Source of the DNA: an uncultured Bacteroidota bacterium | GTDB taxonomy: Bacteria; Bacteroidota; Bacteroidia; Flavobacteriales; Flavobacteriaceae | Reading direction: 5' to 3' | Length of the DNA: 54,124 nucleotides | Assembly (NCBI GenBank): GCA_902619855.1 | Contig: CACNGE010000007.1 | Span: 1 to 54,124, forward strand | In this document: piece by piece, positions 17,218 to 25,359 of the stretch | Layout of the letters: the number at the start of each line of letters is the position of its first letter | Position numbering within the stretch: position 1 is the stretch's first letter | The notes under the pieces: generated by a model | Told to the model about the DNA's origin: nothing | Seen by the model: the letters and a program-made list of their open reading frames with translations, nothing else | The model's database searches: none | Program-made: the position numbers and the translations under genes

Positions 17218-18924
17218 ATGAAATATATATTAACTCTCACTTTACTAGCATTTTTCACATACGCACAGGAGCCAACCAAGCCTGTCTTCGAGTCGGTTTT
17301 TTATCAAAATGGCGGAAAGATTTATGTCAACAAAGCATTACCAATCTACATTTCAATTTCCACTAATCCAGATGGCTCAGATCCAATTGTTTTAGATTCA
17401 CCTGCCAATCCATCTGACGGCTCTCCGATGTACTTTGACACAAATGGCACAAACTATATTCGCTCAAAGTGGGCAGTCGATCCAGAGACTAAAAAGGTCG
17501 CATCCCCCAAGCGGGAAGTTTTATTTCCCGTGTATGCCGATGGGATTGCACCAGTTTCTGCGATTACATTTAGTGGTGCGCCAAGCTATAGCAGCCAAGG
17601 CATTGACTACTACGGCAAAGGGCTCAGCTATAGCCTTTCGAGCACTGATCAGATCTCAGGGTTACAATCCACTTTCAAAAGCCATGATTCGGATTATGCG
17701 CCCTACGAATCTCCACTCGATGTAACAACTGAGGGCGAGAACACTATCTACTACTTTTCGGTAGACAATGTGGGCAATACAGAAGACACCAAGACGTCAT
17801 CATTTGTGTTGGATCTCACACCACCTGTGTCGAACTACACACTTTCGGATGTGTATGGCGACAATATTTTAGGTCCAACGTTTAATATTGGTTTGGAGTC
17901 GACAGACAATCTCTCTGGAGTCAAGGGTACCTACTACACCATTGATGATATGTCGCAGCGCGTGTATGGCAGTCCAATCGACCTATCGGGTCTATCGGAT
18001 GGTCCCCACACCTTGCGATTTTACTCGGATGACAATGTAGAGAATCAGGAGAGCATAAAGGAACTGATGTTTTATCTTGATAAAATCAATCCAGAAACAC
18101 AGTTGGTTGTCATTGGCGATCAGCACGAGGCAACGTATTACTATGTTTCTCCTAGAACGACCTTTGAGCTACCAGCAACAGACAATAAAGCAGGTGTTGC
18201 CAAAACGAGTTTTTCGATCAACAAACAAGACGTACAGACCTATACCACTGCCTTTGGCTTGCCAAACGAGCTTGGTTTGCATTCAATAACCTATAACAGT
18301 GAAGACAATGTGCGCAATGTGGAAGCAAAAGAAACCAGAACCTTCTATATGGACAACAAAGCACCCAATACATCGATTGATTATGGCAAGCCTCAGTTTT
18401 TCACAAGAGATACTTTGTTTATCAACCAAACCACACCGATTACGATTATCCCTCGTGACAAGCACAGCGGGGTGCAGTCAACCACCACGACTGTGAATGG
18501 TGAAGTGCAAGCAGGCAATGAGTTTACGATTCCAACAGAGGGTCATAAAGAAATTGTGTTTAGTTCTGTAGACATGGTCAACAACCAAGAAGAGAATAAA
18601 ATCAGCCGGGTGTATGTCGACAATACCCCGCCAGAGATTTTTATCAACTTCAGTTTAGACAATATTGGTACAGAAGATGACCTGCCAGTTTACCCAAACT
18701 ATGTGCGAATGTTCATCGGCGCAACCGATGAGAAGACAGGTACCAAAAGCATCAAGTACTCTATTGACGGGGGTCCGATGACGGAGTATTCCAGCCCACG
18801 TACGTTAGATATCTCTGAGAGAGACACCTTTACAGAGACGAAGGTGTATGATGTTAAGGTTGTGACAGAGGATATGCTGGGCAACACAAGTACAAAAGAA
18901 CACAAGTTTATTGTCAAAAATTAG
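17218..18924 (+). CDS. Exported protein with tandem OmpL47-type Ig-like repeats
   Basis: The 568-residue protein has a signal peptide (1-16, ending TYAQ). A region similar to the chitobiase-like N-terminal module follows (about 20-105; FYQNGGKIYVN, IYISISTNPDGSDP). Then come about five repeats of 90-100 residues of the OmpL47 type: a 'P.T.Y...DN.SGV..T.YSID...Y..P..L...G.H.I.Y.S.DNVGN.E' pattern occurs near residues 107, 205, 300, 393 and 485. Each repeat ends near SVDNVGNTEDTK or its variants. It has no sorting domain or anchor. It is likely an adhesive or structural surface protein. Its base composition is visibly more GC-rich than its neighbours. Confidence 0.7.
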   Translation: MKYILTLTLLAFFTYAQEPTKPVFESVFYQNGGKIYVNKALPIYISISTNPDGSDPIVLDSPANPSDGSPMYFDTNGTNYIRSKWAVDPETKKVASPKREVLFPVYADGIAPVSAITFSGAPSYSSQGIDYYGKGLSYSLSSTDQISGLQSTFKSHDSDYAPYESPLDVTTEGENTIYYFSVDNVGNTEDTKTSSFVLDLTPPVSNYTLSDVYGDNILGPTFNIGLESTDNLSGVKGTYYTIDDMSQRVYGSPIDLSGLSDGPHTLRFYSDDNVENQESIKELMFYLDKINPETQLVVIGDQHEATYYYVSPRTTFELPATDNKAGVAKTSFSINKQDVQTYTTAFGLPNELGLHSITYNSEDNVRNVEAKETRTFYMDNKAPNTSIDYGKPQFFTRDTLFINQTTPITIIPRDKHSGVQSTTTTVNGEVQAGNEFTIPTEGHKEIVFSSVDMVNNQEENKISRVYVDNTPPEIFINFSLDNIGTEDDLPVYPNYVRMFIGATDEKTGTKSIKYSIDGGPMTEYSSPRTLDISERDTFTETKVYDVKVVTEDMLGNTSTKEHKFIVKN

Positions 18925-18944
18925 GATTCATTTAATTCCAATCT

Positions 18945-20069
18945 ATGCGATTTAAACTAGGATTTACTTGTTTAATTACAATATTATTCCTTTTTGGGTG
19001 TCAAGATGCTACTGAAGAAAATATTTATGATTCAAACAACCCTTTAGCTCAGTCAGGCATTATTGTAGCTGGTTCTTATAGTACTGGTGGTAACGAGTAT
19101 GGAGCTTATTGGACTGATTATGATAATGATGGATCTTGGGAAAGAACTGATTTGGATGATGCTCGTGTCATTCACGATATTGCAGTTAATAATGGAGTAT
19201 TATATGCTGTTGGGGAGACCACTTGGGCACTTGGAGAGCAAGATCCTGCTATTTGGATTGATGGTCAAAAAATAGAGCTTAATACGCCAAATAAAGATGA
19301 AAATTGGGGAGGTGCAACGGCATTTTCTCTAGATTTTGATGGAGAAAATATCTATATCTCAGGAAATTACGCTTCTCAAAAGGCAAGTTTTGGAGGTGTT
19401 TCAAGTGCTTGTTATTGGATAGTAAACAGTAATAATCCAAGCGGAAAACACTACTCACTGGAAACAGGAGTGAGCTCTGATGCTTTTGCAATTGCAGTTC
19501 GAAATGGCCAACCAATTTCCGTCGGTTGGTACATGGATGAGCATAAAATCATTCCGGCTAAATGGGTTGGATCAAACAGGTCAAAATTAGATTCTAGAAA
19601 TGATGGAGAGGCAATGGATATAATTGTAGACGGGAACGATTATTATATAAGTGGCTGGACTGATAATAAGCGACAAGCTACACATTATTACCCATCAATA
19701 TGGAAGAATAATCAATCAACTAGAAAAATACTAACTGAAGCCACTTTAAAGAATTCGGAGGTATTGAGTAATGATCGTGAGGCTTGGGCATCCGCTTTAG
19801 CAATGAAGGATGGGAAATTATACGCAGCAGGCTCAACATATTATGATTATTCAGTTTGGTCTGCAAGCTACTGGACAGATATAGAATTTAATGGCAATCG
19901 ATTAGGCCAGATAGTTGAATTCAATGGCGGTGAGATGAAAGACATTGCAATTTCAAGTTCAGGTCAAATTATTGTAGTTGGTGACGGGGCTGTTTGGATT
20001 GATGGCCAAGAGCAATATGTTGAGGAAAATGTTTCATCTTACACAAATGCAGTATTTATTGTTGAATAG
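18945..20069 (+). CDS. Lipoprotein with repeated propeller-like motifs, paralogue of 16105-17193
   Basis: The 374-residue product has a lipoprotein signal (FLFGCQD, Cys about 19) and then the same repeat logic as the first gene of the operon: GIIVAGSYSTGGNEYGAYW, LYAVGETTW...PAIWIDGQKIEL, IYISGNYASQ...SACYW, and AAGSTYYDYSVWSASYW. It is predicted to be a surface or periplasmic propeller-like protein with no catalytic motif. It lies 20 bases after the OmpL47-repeat gene. The two lipoproteins flank that gene, which suggests they act with it. Confidence 0.7.
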   Translation: MRFKLGFTCLITILFLFGCQDATEENIYDSNNPLAQSGIIVAGSYSTGGNEYGAYWTDYDNDGSWERTDLDDARVIHDIAVNNGVLYAVGETTWALGEQDPAIWIDGQKIELNTPNKDENWGGATAFSLDFDGENIYISGNYASQKASFGGVSSACYWIVNSNNPSGKHYSLETGVSSDAFAIAVRNGQPISVGWYMDEHKIIPAKWVGSNRSKLDSRNDGEAMDIIVDGNDYYISGWTDNKRQATHYYPSIWKNNQSTRKILTEATLKNSEVLSNDREAWASALAMKDGKLYAAGSTYYDYSVWSASYWTDIEFNGNRLGQIVEFNGGEMKDIAISSSGQIIVVGDGAVWIDGQEQYVEENVSSYTNAVFIVE

Positions 20070-20120
20070 TTGGATTAGGTTCAAATTATTTTATAAGATT
20101 TATCATTATTCAGAGGGATT

Positions 20121-20576
20121 ATGAAAGGGATTATTTTTCTGTCCTTTTTTTGTGGGTTTTCACAACTACATCACCAAACTATTGGAATCGGGGGAGGAAG
20201 TACCTCCTCAGGAGTCATATATTCTGTTGGGCAGAGCTCAGTTATTGGGAACAATATGTCAGGTAGGTTTTTAATTACCCAAGGATATGTTCAGCCTGTT
20301 TCTGAAACATACTATGTTGAAGATATTTATACAAATTTTAATGCGGCTGTTTACCCAAACCCATTTGTAAAAGAGTTTGAAGCCTCTTTTGAAAAAGTGT
20401 ATAACAATATCAATGTTTTGATTCAGACTCTTTCTGGTCAAACAGTCTTTAGAAAAAACTACCAAAACAACAACTCAATTAGAGTTAATCTTTCTGGATA
20501 TTCAGGACAAACTTATATCGTAACTATTAACGCTGATGGTAAAACATTTACAGCAAAACTTATTAAAAATGATTAA
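20121..20576 (+). CDS. Small protein with T9SS type A sorting domain
   Basis: The 151-residue product has a signal peptide (about 1-15) and a short N-terminal module with SVGQSSV...GRFLITQGYVQP (about 33-58), a form often seen in small flavobacterial T9SS proteins. A type A sorting domain follows (about 75-151): AVYPNPF, IQTLSGQTVF, and a basic C-terminus ...FTAKLIKND. Secretion through T9SS and attachment to the surface are predicted. It has no catalytic motif. The 3' end overlaps the next gene's start by 8 bases, so the two are coupled. Confidence 0.75.
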   Translation: MKGIIFLSFFCGFSQLHHQTIGIGGGSTSSGVIYSVGQSSVIGNNMSGRFLITQGYVQPVSETYYVEDIYTNFNAAVYPNPFVKEFEASFEKVYNNINVLIQTLSGQTVFRKNYQNNNSIRVNLSGYSGQTYIVTINADGKTFTAKLIKND

Positions 20577-21150
20577 AAAAACATTATTTAGTATAGTTTT
20601 TTTAAGTTGTTATGCTTATGGGCAAGAAACATATTTTGAGGTAGGAGTAAATAACACTTCTTACGATTATACTTATCAATCAACTAATAATGATTTTGAA
20701 CTCGATCCCTCTCCCGGAATATTTCTCAGAGTTGGAATTGGTGAACTTTTACCAAATTTAAATTATGGATTAAGTTACCATCAATTTAACTCCATTGGAC
20801 GATTATACGAGGATACTTTTGAGTGGAATACAAATTATGTTGGTGGTTTTCTTCAATTTGATTACCCACTTATGAGTAATAAATTAATTTTAACTCCCGC
20901 AACAGAAATTTTGACTTTATTTAGTGGGAAACAATTTTCATTTGGTGAAATTTATACATTAGGCGAAGAACCAGAGTTTACTGGTTTGTGGGTGTCACCT
21001 AGGTTAGGTATTTTGTATAAGGTTGATTTTTCAAATTACATTTCACTTGGAGTCGGATATAATTTTTCAATAAGTCTTAATGCCACAAATTCAACGGATG
21101 AGAGCTTGATATTTAATTCACATCAGTTATCAATTAAATTCGATTTATGA
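20569..21150 (+). CDS. Outer-membrane beta-barrel protein
   Basis: From the ATG at 20569 the product is 193 residues with signal peptide MIKKTLFSIVFLSCYAYGQ. Amphipathic strands follow, with short turns: YFEVGVNNTSYDY, FLRVGIGELLPNLNYGLSYH, YVGGFLQFDYPL, GLWVSPRLGILYKV, YISLGVGYNFS. It ends LSIKFDL, a classic barrel closing strand. A small outer-membrane barrel is predicted, possibly a dock for the neighbouring surface proteins. The frame extends upstream to 20536, but the chosen ATG starts a proper signal peptide and overlaps the previous stop. It overlaps the collagen-like gene by ATGA. Confidence 0.7.
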   Translation: MIKKTLFSIVFLSCYAYGQETYFEVGVNNTSYDYTYQSTNNDFELDPSPGIFLRVGIGELLPNLNYGLSYHQFNSIGRLYEDTFEWNTNYVGGFLQFDYPLMSNKLILTPATEILTLFSGKQFSFGEIYTLGEEPEFTGLWVSPRLGILYKVDFSNYISLGVGYNFSISLNATNSTDESLIFNSHQLSIKFDL

Positions 21151-23474
21151 AAAAAATATTTCTTCTTTTATTTACATCACTTTTGACCTTTAATTTAGCT
21201 GGACAAACCCAGAGAAATGGATTTTCATATCAAGCTTTGATTACCACTCCTCTTAATAATAACAATGTTGGTATTAACCTGCCTGGAGTAGACAAAGAAG
21301 TAATAGCTTATCGTAATAAGGATCTTTGTTTAAGATTTACATTTTTAGATACTAGCCAAAATATAGAGTATTCAGAAATTCAGAATACAAGAACTGATGA
21401 TTATGGAATGGTAAACTTAGTTATTGGAACTGGAAGTCCTCAAAATGGTTATTCATGGGATAATATATCCTGGGGAGCTGAATCCAAGTCCTTAAAAGTA
21501 GAGGTTGATTATGGTTCTGAGTCTCAAACTTATTGTGAAAATTTTGTAGAATTGAGTCTACAAGAATTAACAGCTGTACCATATGCAATGTATGCTCCTG
21601 GCTTGATTGGACCAACAGGTCCGGAAGGACCACAGGGTCCTGCTGGTGCAGATTCTTCGGTTCCTGGGCCACAGGGGCCCAAAGGGGATATTGGTCAAAC
21701 AGGTCCGGAGGGACCGCAGGGTCCTGCTGGTGCTGATTCTTCGGTTCCTGGGCCACAGGGGCCCAAAGGGGATATTGGTCAAACAGGTCCGGAGGGACCG
21801 CAGGGTCCTGCTGGTGCTGATTCTTCGGTTCCTGGGCCACAAGGCCTCCAAGGACAAAAAGGTGACCAGGGAGAACCGGGAATTACAGGGGCACAGGGTG
21901 CACCGGGTCCAAAAGGTGATAAAGGAGATACTGGAGCCCAAGGTGTTTCAGTAACTTTAAAGGGAACGAAAGCAACAATTGCAGATTTACCAATATCTGG
22001 GTCAGCTGGTGATGGATGGATTGTTACTACAGGTAACGGAGGCAATCATGCTGATGGAAGTTTGTGGTTTTGGAATATTACAGATGGTAAATGGGATGAT
22101 ATTGGCCCTATTGTTGGTCCACAAGGGGATCAAGGGCCTCAAGGGCAAACTGGTTCAACTGGTCCACAAGGAATTCAAGGAATTTCAGGAAATCAAGGTC
22201 CACAAGGTATACAAGGAATACAAGGCGAAAAAGGGGACCCTGGTGAGCAAGGAATACAAGGGATACAAGGAATACAAGGCGAAAAAGGGGACCCTGGTGA
22301 GCAAGGAATACAAGGTGAAAAAGGGGACCCTGGTGAGCAAGGAATACAAGGCGAAAAAGGGGACCCTGGTGAGCAAGGAATACAAGGCGAAAAAGGGGAC
22401 TCTGGTGATCAAGGTATACAAGGTGCTACAGGAAATGATGGAAATGGAATTGTATCAGCAACGAATAATGGCGATGGAACTTTCACACTTAATTTTGATG
22501 ATGGAACTACATTCACAACTGATGATTTAACCGGACCCCTAGCAAATGTTGTAGAAGATCCAACACCACAACTTGGAGGTGATTTAGATACTAACGGGAA
22601 CAACATCAATTTTGGTGGTACGGATGCAGCACAATTTGGTAATGATGCTAACCTCCTTAAGATATTTCACAATGGAAATCATGGATTAGTGAGAGATGTA
22701 AGCGACGGAAACCTTTACCTGCAAAGTGATAATAAAGTAATACTTTCAAGTGATAGTGGTGTAAAAATGATGGTTAGAGGTATTGCCGGTGGAGCAACTG
22801 AACTTTATCACAATAATGTAAAAAAGTTTGAAACCACAACGGTTGGTGTATCCATTTTTGATGAAGCAAACATTGAAGGCTCAACTCCCCATCTAACGCT
22901 CAAAAGAACTGACAATGCGAATGTTCCAACACTACGTTTTAAAGGTAGTTCTGGCTCTGAAGGAGCAAATATAAGTTTTGATGGCATCAATGGCTCACCC
23001 AATGAATTAGTTTTTAAAACACACGATGGTTCAACACTTGAAGAACGCTTTAGAGTTACAACCACTGGAGCAACAGTTTCTGGTAATTTAAGTGCAAGTG
23101 GAAATATAACTTCTACAGGAGGAGCTCTTTCTGGGTTTGATGCTGTAATTGATGTAAAAGCATCTGATGGTACAGGTGGAACTTTGGACTTTTTTAAACC
23201 TAGTGATAATGGCAAAGTACTTTCATATGATTACAATTCTGATCTGACCCTGCGAATAAATGATGGATTGGGAGAGGGTTTTAATTGTTTGATTGTTCAA
23301 AAGGGTGTTGGAAAAATAATTTTTGAAGCCATGCCAGGTGCGAATGTAGTTTTAATTAATAGGCAAGGACACAATAAAACTGCTGGACAATATGCAGTTG
23401 TTTCAATTATCAATATTGGTAAAGATGGAAATAATAATGATCTCATTTTAATTGGAGGAGATACAGGGTTGTAA
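21147..23474 (+). CDS. Collagen-like surface protein with phage-fibre-like C-terminal region
   Basis: The 775-residue protein has a signal peptide (1-19) and an N-terminal domain (about 20-150). Two collagen-like Gly-X-Y tracts follow (about 152-268 and 325-432), separated by a short domain containing [12 protein letters not shown] and [14 protein letters not shown]. The first tract carries three 28-residue repeats and the second five 12-residue repeats. The C-terminal half has [59 protein letters not shown] and [19 protein letters not shown]. Such modules are familiar from marine phage tail-fibre and structural proteins. It is predicted to be a trimeric, elongated adhesin. There is no T9SS sorting domain or lipobox. 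Confidence 0.75.
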   Translation: MKKIFLLLFTSLLTFNLAGQTQRNGFSYQALITTPLNNNNVGINLPGVDKEVIAYRNKDLCLRFTFLDTSQNIEYSEIQNTRTDDYGMVNLVIGTGSPQNGYSWDNISWGAESKSLKVEVDYGSESQTYCENFVELSLQELTAVPYAMYAPGLIGPTGPEGPQGPAGADSSVPGPQGPKGDIGQTGPEGPQGPAGADSSVPGPQGPKGDIGQTGPEGPQGPAGADSSVPGPQGLQGQKGDQGEPGITGAQGAPGPKGDKGDTGAQGVSVTLKGTKATIADLPISGSAGDGWIVTTGNGGNHADGSLWFWNITDGKWDDIGPIVGPQGDQGPQGQTGSTGPQGIQGISGNQGPQGIQGIQGEKGDPGEQGIQGIQGIQGEKGDPGEQGIQGEKGDPGEQGIQGEKGDPGEQGIQGEKGDSGDQGIQGATGNDGNGIVSATNNGDGTFTLNFDDGTTFTTDDLTGPLANVVEDPTPQLGGDLDTNGNNINFGGTDAAQFGNDANLLKIFHNGNHGLVRDVSDGNLYLQSDNKVILSSDSGVKMMVRGIAGGATELYHNNVKKFETTTVGVSIFDEANIEGSTPHLTLKRTDNANVPTLRFKGSSGSEGANISFDGINGSPNELVFKTHDGSTLEERFRVTTTGATVSGNLSASGNITSTGGALSGFDAVIDVKASDGTGGTLDFFKPSDNGKVLSYDYNSDLTLRINDGLGEGFNCLIVQKGVGKIIFEAMPGANVVLINRQGHNKTAGQYAVVSIINIGKDGNNNDLILIGGDTGL
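21618..21857 (+). repeat. 84-bp tandem repeats encoding collagen-like units
   Basis: Units start at 21618, 21702 and 21786. Each encodes 28 residues of Gly-X-Y type; the third diverges after about 57 bases. The second and third copies are nearly identical in DNA. The period is a multiple of three, so slippage would change length without shifting frame. Confidence 0.85.
22224..22421 (+). repeat. 36-bp tandem repeats encoding collagen-like units
   Basis: Five units encode [12 protein letters not shown] or a close variant, at 22224, 22278, 22314, 22350 and 22386. An 18-bp spacer encoding GIQGIQ lies between the first two. Copies differ at very few bases, which suggests recent expansion; the last one is slightly diverged. 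Confidence 0.85.
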
Positions 23475-23475
23475 A

Positions 23476-24294
23476 ATGAAGTGGAGTATATATGCAATTA
23501 TAATATTTCATTTTTCATTTAATGCCATAAATGGCCAAATAACTCCTAGTCAGTTTGGGGTTTTTCACCCACCACCACCAGATGGGTTGGTTCCCGAAAG
23601 AGCTTCTATTTCTGCTTATCAAATCAAACAAGATTACCCAGCATCATCTGATGGTTTTTATTGGGTATCAAACATCAATATTAACGGAGGAACACCATTT
23701 AAAATTTATGCTGACATGACAACTGATGGAGGGGGTTGGACACTAATTATGAAAAACCCGTCTTACGATGTTTGGGGTGGTGATGATTGTGATTTAGCAA
23801 AAGAAAGGGCAATAGCATTTAATACAGATAACCCATTTACAAGTAACGAGGATGTAATGGATGAATCAGGTGTTGGATACTCAATTATTGGATGGGCTGA
23901 CTACATTAAAAAAAGTGAAAGTGGTTTTCAATATATGATTGATGCCCATCAAAGAGGTAACTATGGAGGAATATGGACAGCTAACGGAAACTATAGCTTT
24001 GTAAATACTGATAGTTCACAAACTGATGTAACAATTAATCAGAAATTCGGAAACTGGAATTATGTTACAAATGGAGATGGAATCCAAAAAAGGATGCCTT
24101 GGTATCGCATGACATGTGCTAGAAGAGGATTAATTACTACTGATGACGAGGTAAGTGACCATTGGTGGGGAACCTTGTTAACAAGAGCTAATGGGTGGGT
24201 CACAGCTCCATGGATTTATGATAATGGGATTGCTGGTCAAACAACAACTCAAAATGAGAGAAAACCTTCTGTGATTTGGTATTGGGTTAGATAA
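23476..24294 (+). CDS. Fibrinogen-like domain exported protein, copy 1
   Basis: From the ATG at 23476 the product is 272 residues with a signal peptide ending NAINGQ. The start of the fibrinogen C-terminal fold is clear in FKIYADMTTDGGGWTLIMKN (the usual C of YCDM is A here), and a WWGTLL motif near the C-terminus resembles the conserved WW block. Shared blocks with copy 2 are ITPSQFG/IVPSQYG, AYQIKQDYP, ADYIKKSESGFQYMIDA, KFGNWNYV, RMPWYR and the end IWYWVR. Fibrinogen-like domains usually bind sugars or acetylated groups, so a lectin role is plausible but unproven. It follows the collagen-like gene by 1 base. Confidence 0.7.
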   Translation: MKWSIYAIIIFHFSFNAINGQITPSQFGVFHPPPPDGLVPERASISAYQIKQDYPASSDGFYWVSNININGGTPFKIYADMTTDGGGWTLIMKNPSYDVWGGDDCDLAKERAIAFNTDNPFTSNEDVMDESGVGYSIIGWADYIKKSESGFQYMIDAHQRGNYGGIWTANGNYSFVNTDSSQTDVTINQKFGNWNYVTNGDGIQKRMPWYRMTCARRGLITTDDEVSDHWWGTLLTRANGWVTAPWIYDNGIAGQTTTQNERKPSVIWYWVR

Positions 24295-24309
24295 CTTTAT
24301 ATTTAAAGC

Positions 24310-25101
24310 ATGAAATTATTTTATGGTTTTACTATGATTATTTTAATGTTTTTTTCAAATCTAAATGGTCAGATAGTTCCAAGTCAGTATGGCTTTCTTC
24401 ATACACCTTCTCCAGACGGATTAACTCCAGAAACAGCTTCTAGTTCTGCATATCAAATTAAGCAAGATTATCCTAACTCTACAGATGGTAATTATTGGAT
24501 TGAAAATAGTAGTTTAAATGGGGGAGCCCCGTTTAAAATATATGCTGATATGACTACAGATGGGGGTGGCTGGACATTAATTCTGAAAAATTCCTCAAAT
24601 CAAGGATGGACCATAGCAAACGCAATAGAAAAAAATGCAACTAACCCCCCAGATATAAATGAAATTAACGTTAAAAACTCAATTAATTATTCAATTATTG
24701 GATGGGCTGATTACATTAAAAAAAGTGAAAGTGGTTTTCAATATATGATTGATGCAAAAACTAGAAGAAGTTATGGTGGAATTTGGACTGCTAATGAAAA
24801 CTACAGTTTTGTTAATACTGACGTATCTCAAACCAACATTACGATTGATCAAAAGTTTGGAAATTGGAATTATGTAGAGGATAATGGTATTGGGCAAAGA
24901 ATGCCATGGTATCGAATTCAACAAAATTGCAATGAATCAAAAGGTATAATCACTACTGATGATGGTGATTGTAATAATTGGTGGGGGACACTTTTAACAA
25001 AAAGACCTCAGTTTGATCCTACTCCATGGATTAGATTTAATGGAATTGATAGCAATAATTACATGAAAGAGCCAGGAATAATTTGGTACTGGGTAAGATA
25101 G
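24310..25101 (+). CDS. Fibrinogen-like domain exported protein, copy 2
   Basis: The 263-residue product is a tandem paralogue of the preceding gene, with the same order: signal peptide ending LNGQ, IVPSQYGFLHTPSPDGL, YADMTTDGGGWTLILKN, a middle block almost identical to copy 1, NWWGTLLTK, and IWYWVR at the end. The region before the shared block (about residues 95-130) is variable and shorter. It is the last gene of the surface-protein run, 15 bases after copy 1, and faces the converging GH81 gene across 258 bases. Confidence 0.7.
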   Translation: MKLFYGFTMIILMFFSNLNGQIVPSQYGFLHTPSPDGLTPETASSSAYQIKQDYPNSTDGNYWIENSSLNGGAPFKIYADMTTDGGGWTLILKNSSNQGWTIANAIEKNATNPPDINEINVKNSINYSIIGWADYIKKSESGFQYMIDAKTRRSYGGIWTANENYSFVNTDVSQTNITIDQKFGNWNYVEDNGIGQRMPWYRIQQNCNESKGIITTDDGDCNNWWGTLLTKRPQFDPTPWIRFNGIDSNNYMKEPGIIWYWVR

Positions 25102-25359
25102 TTTTTTTAGAATAAAGGTTAACTAAAAAATCAGCATTATTTCAAATCTTTTTCAGTTAGTTACATCAAATTAATTATTCACTCAAAATTTAATTAAGCT
25201 TCAGTGTTTAAATTTTATTCGTTGGATTCCTTTAAATTCTATACTAATCTGAGGGTTAGATTCGATAATAGATCAATTGGGACTAATTGTTACTTCGACA
25301 GATGTGCCAGGCACCGAATGAAAAGGATTTCTTGCATTTAGTCGCGATCAATATGCGCA
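25102..25359. other. Intergenic stretch between converging genes
   Basis: AT-rich DNA holds an AT-only inverted repeat, TTTTTTAG (25103-25110) with CTAAAAAA (25123-25130), directly after the fibrinogen-like gene. This could act as a weak bidirectional terminator, but the stem has only one G-C pair. The rest shows no gene I can support. Confidence 0.25.

Noticed and set aside
21421-22421. Long open frames on the minus strand and in the +1 frame across the collagen-like gene
   Set aside because: They are by-products of the Gly-X-Y repeat DNA. Their translations are low-complexity repeats with no signal or start context.
21618-22421. Regular repeats that could suggest a CRISPR array
   Set aside because: Repeats are contiguous, without unique spacers, and encode in-frame collagen units.
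25103-25130. Inverted repeat after the fibrinogen-like genes as a firm terminator
   Set aside because: The stem has a single G-C pair and would be unstable; it is only mentioned as a weak possibility.
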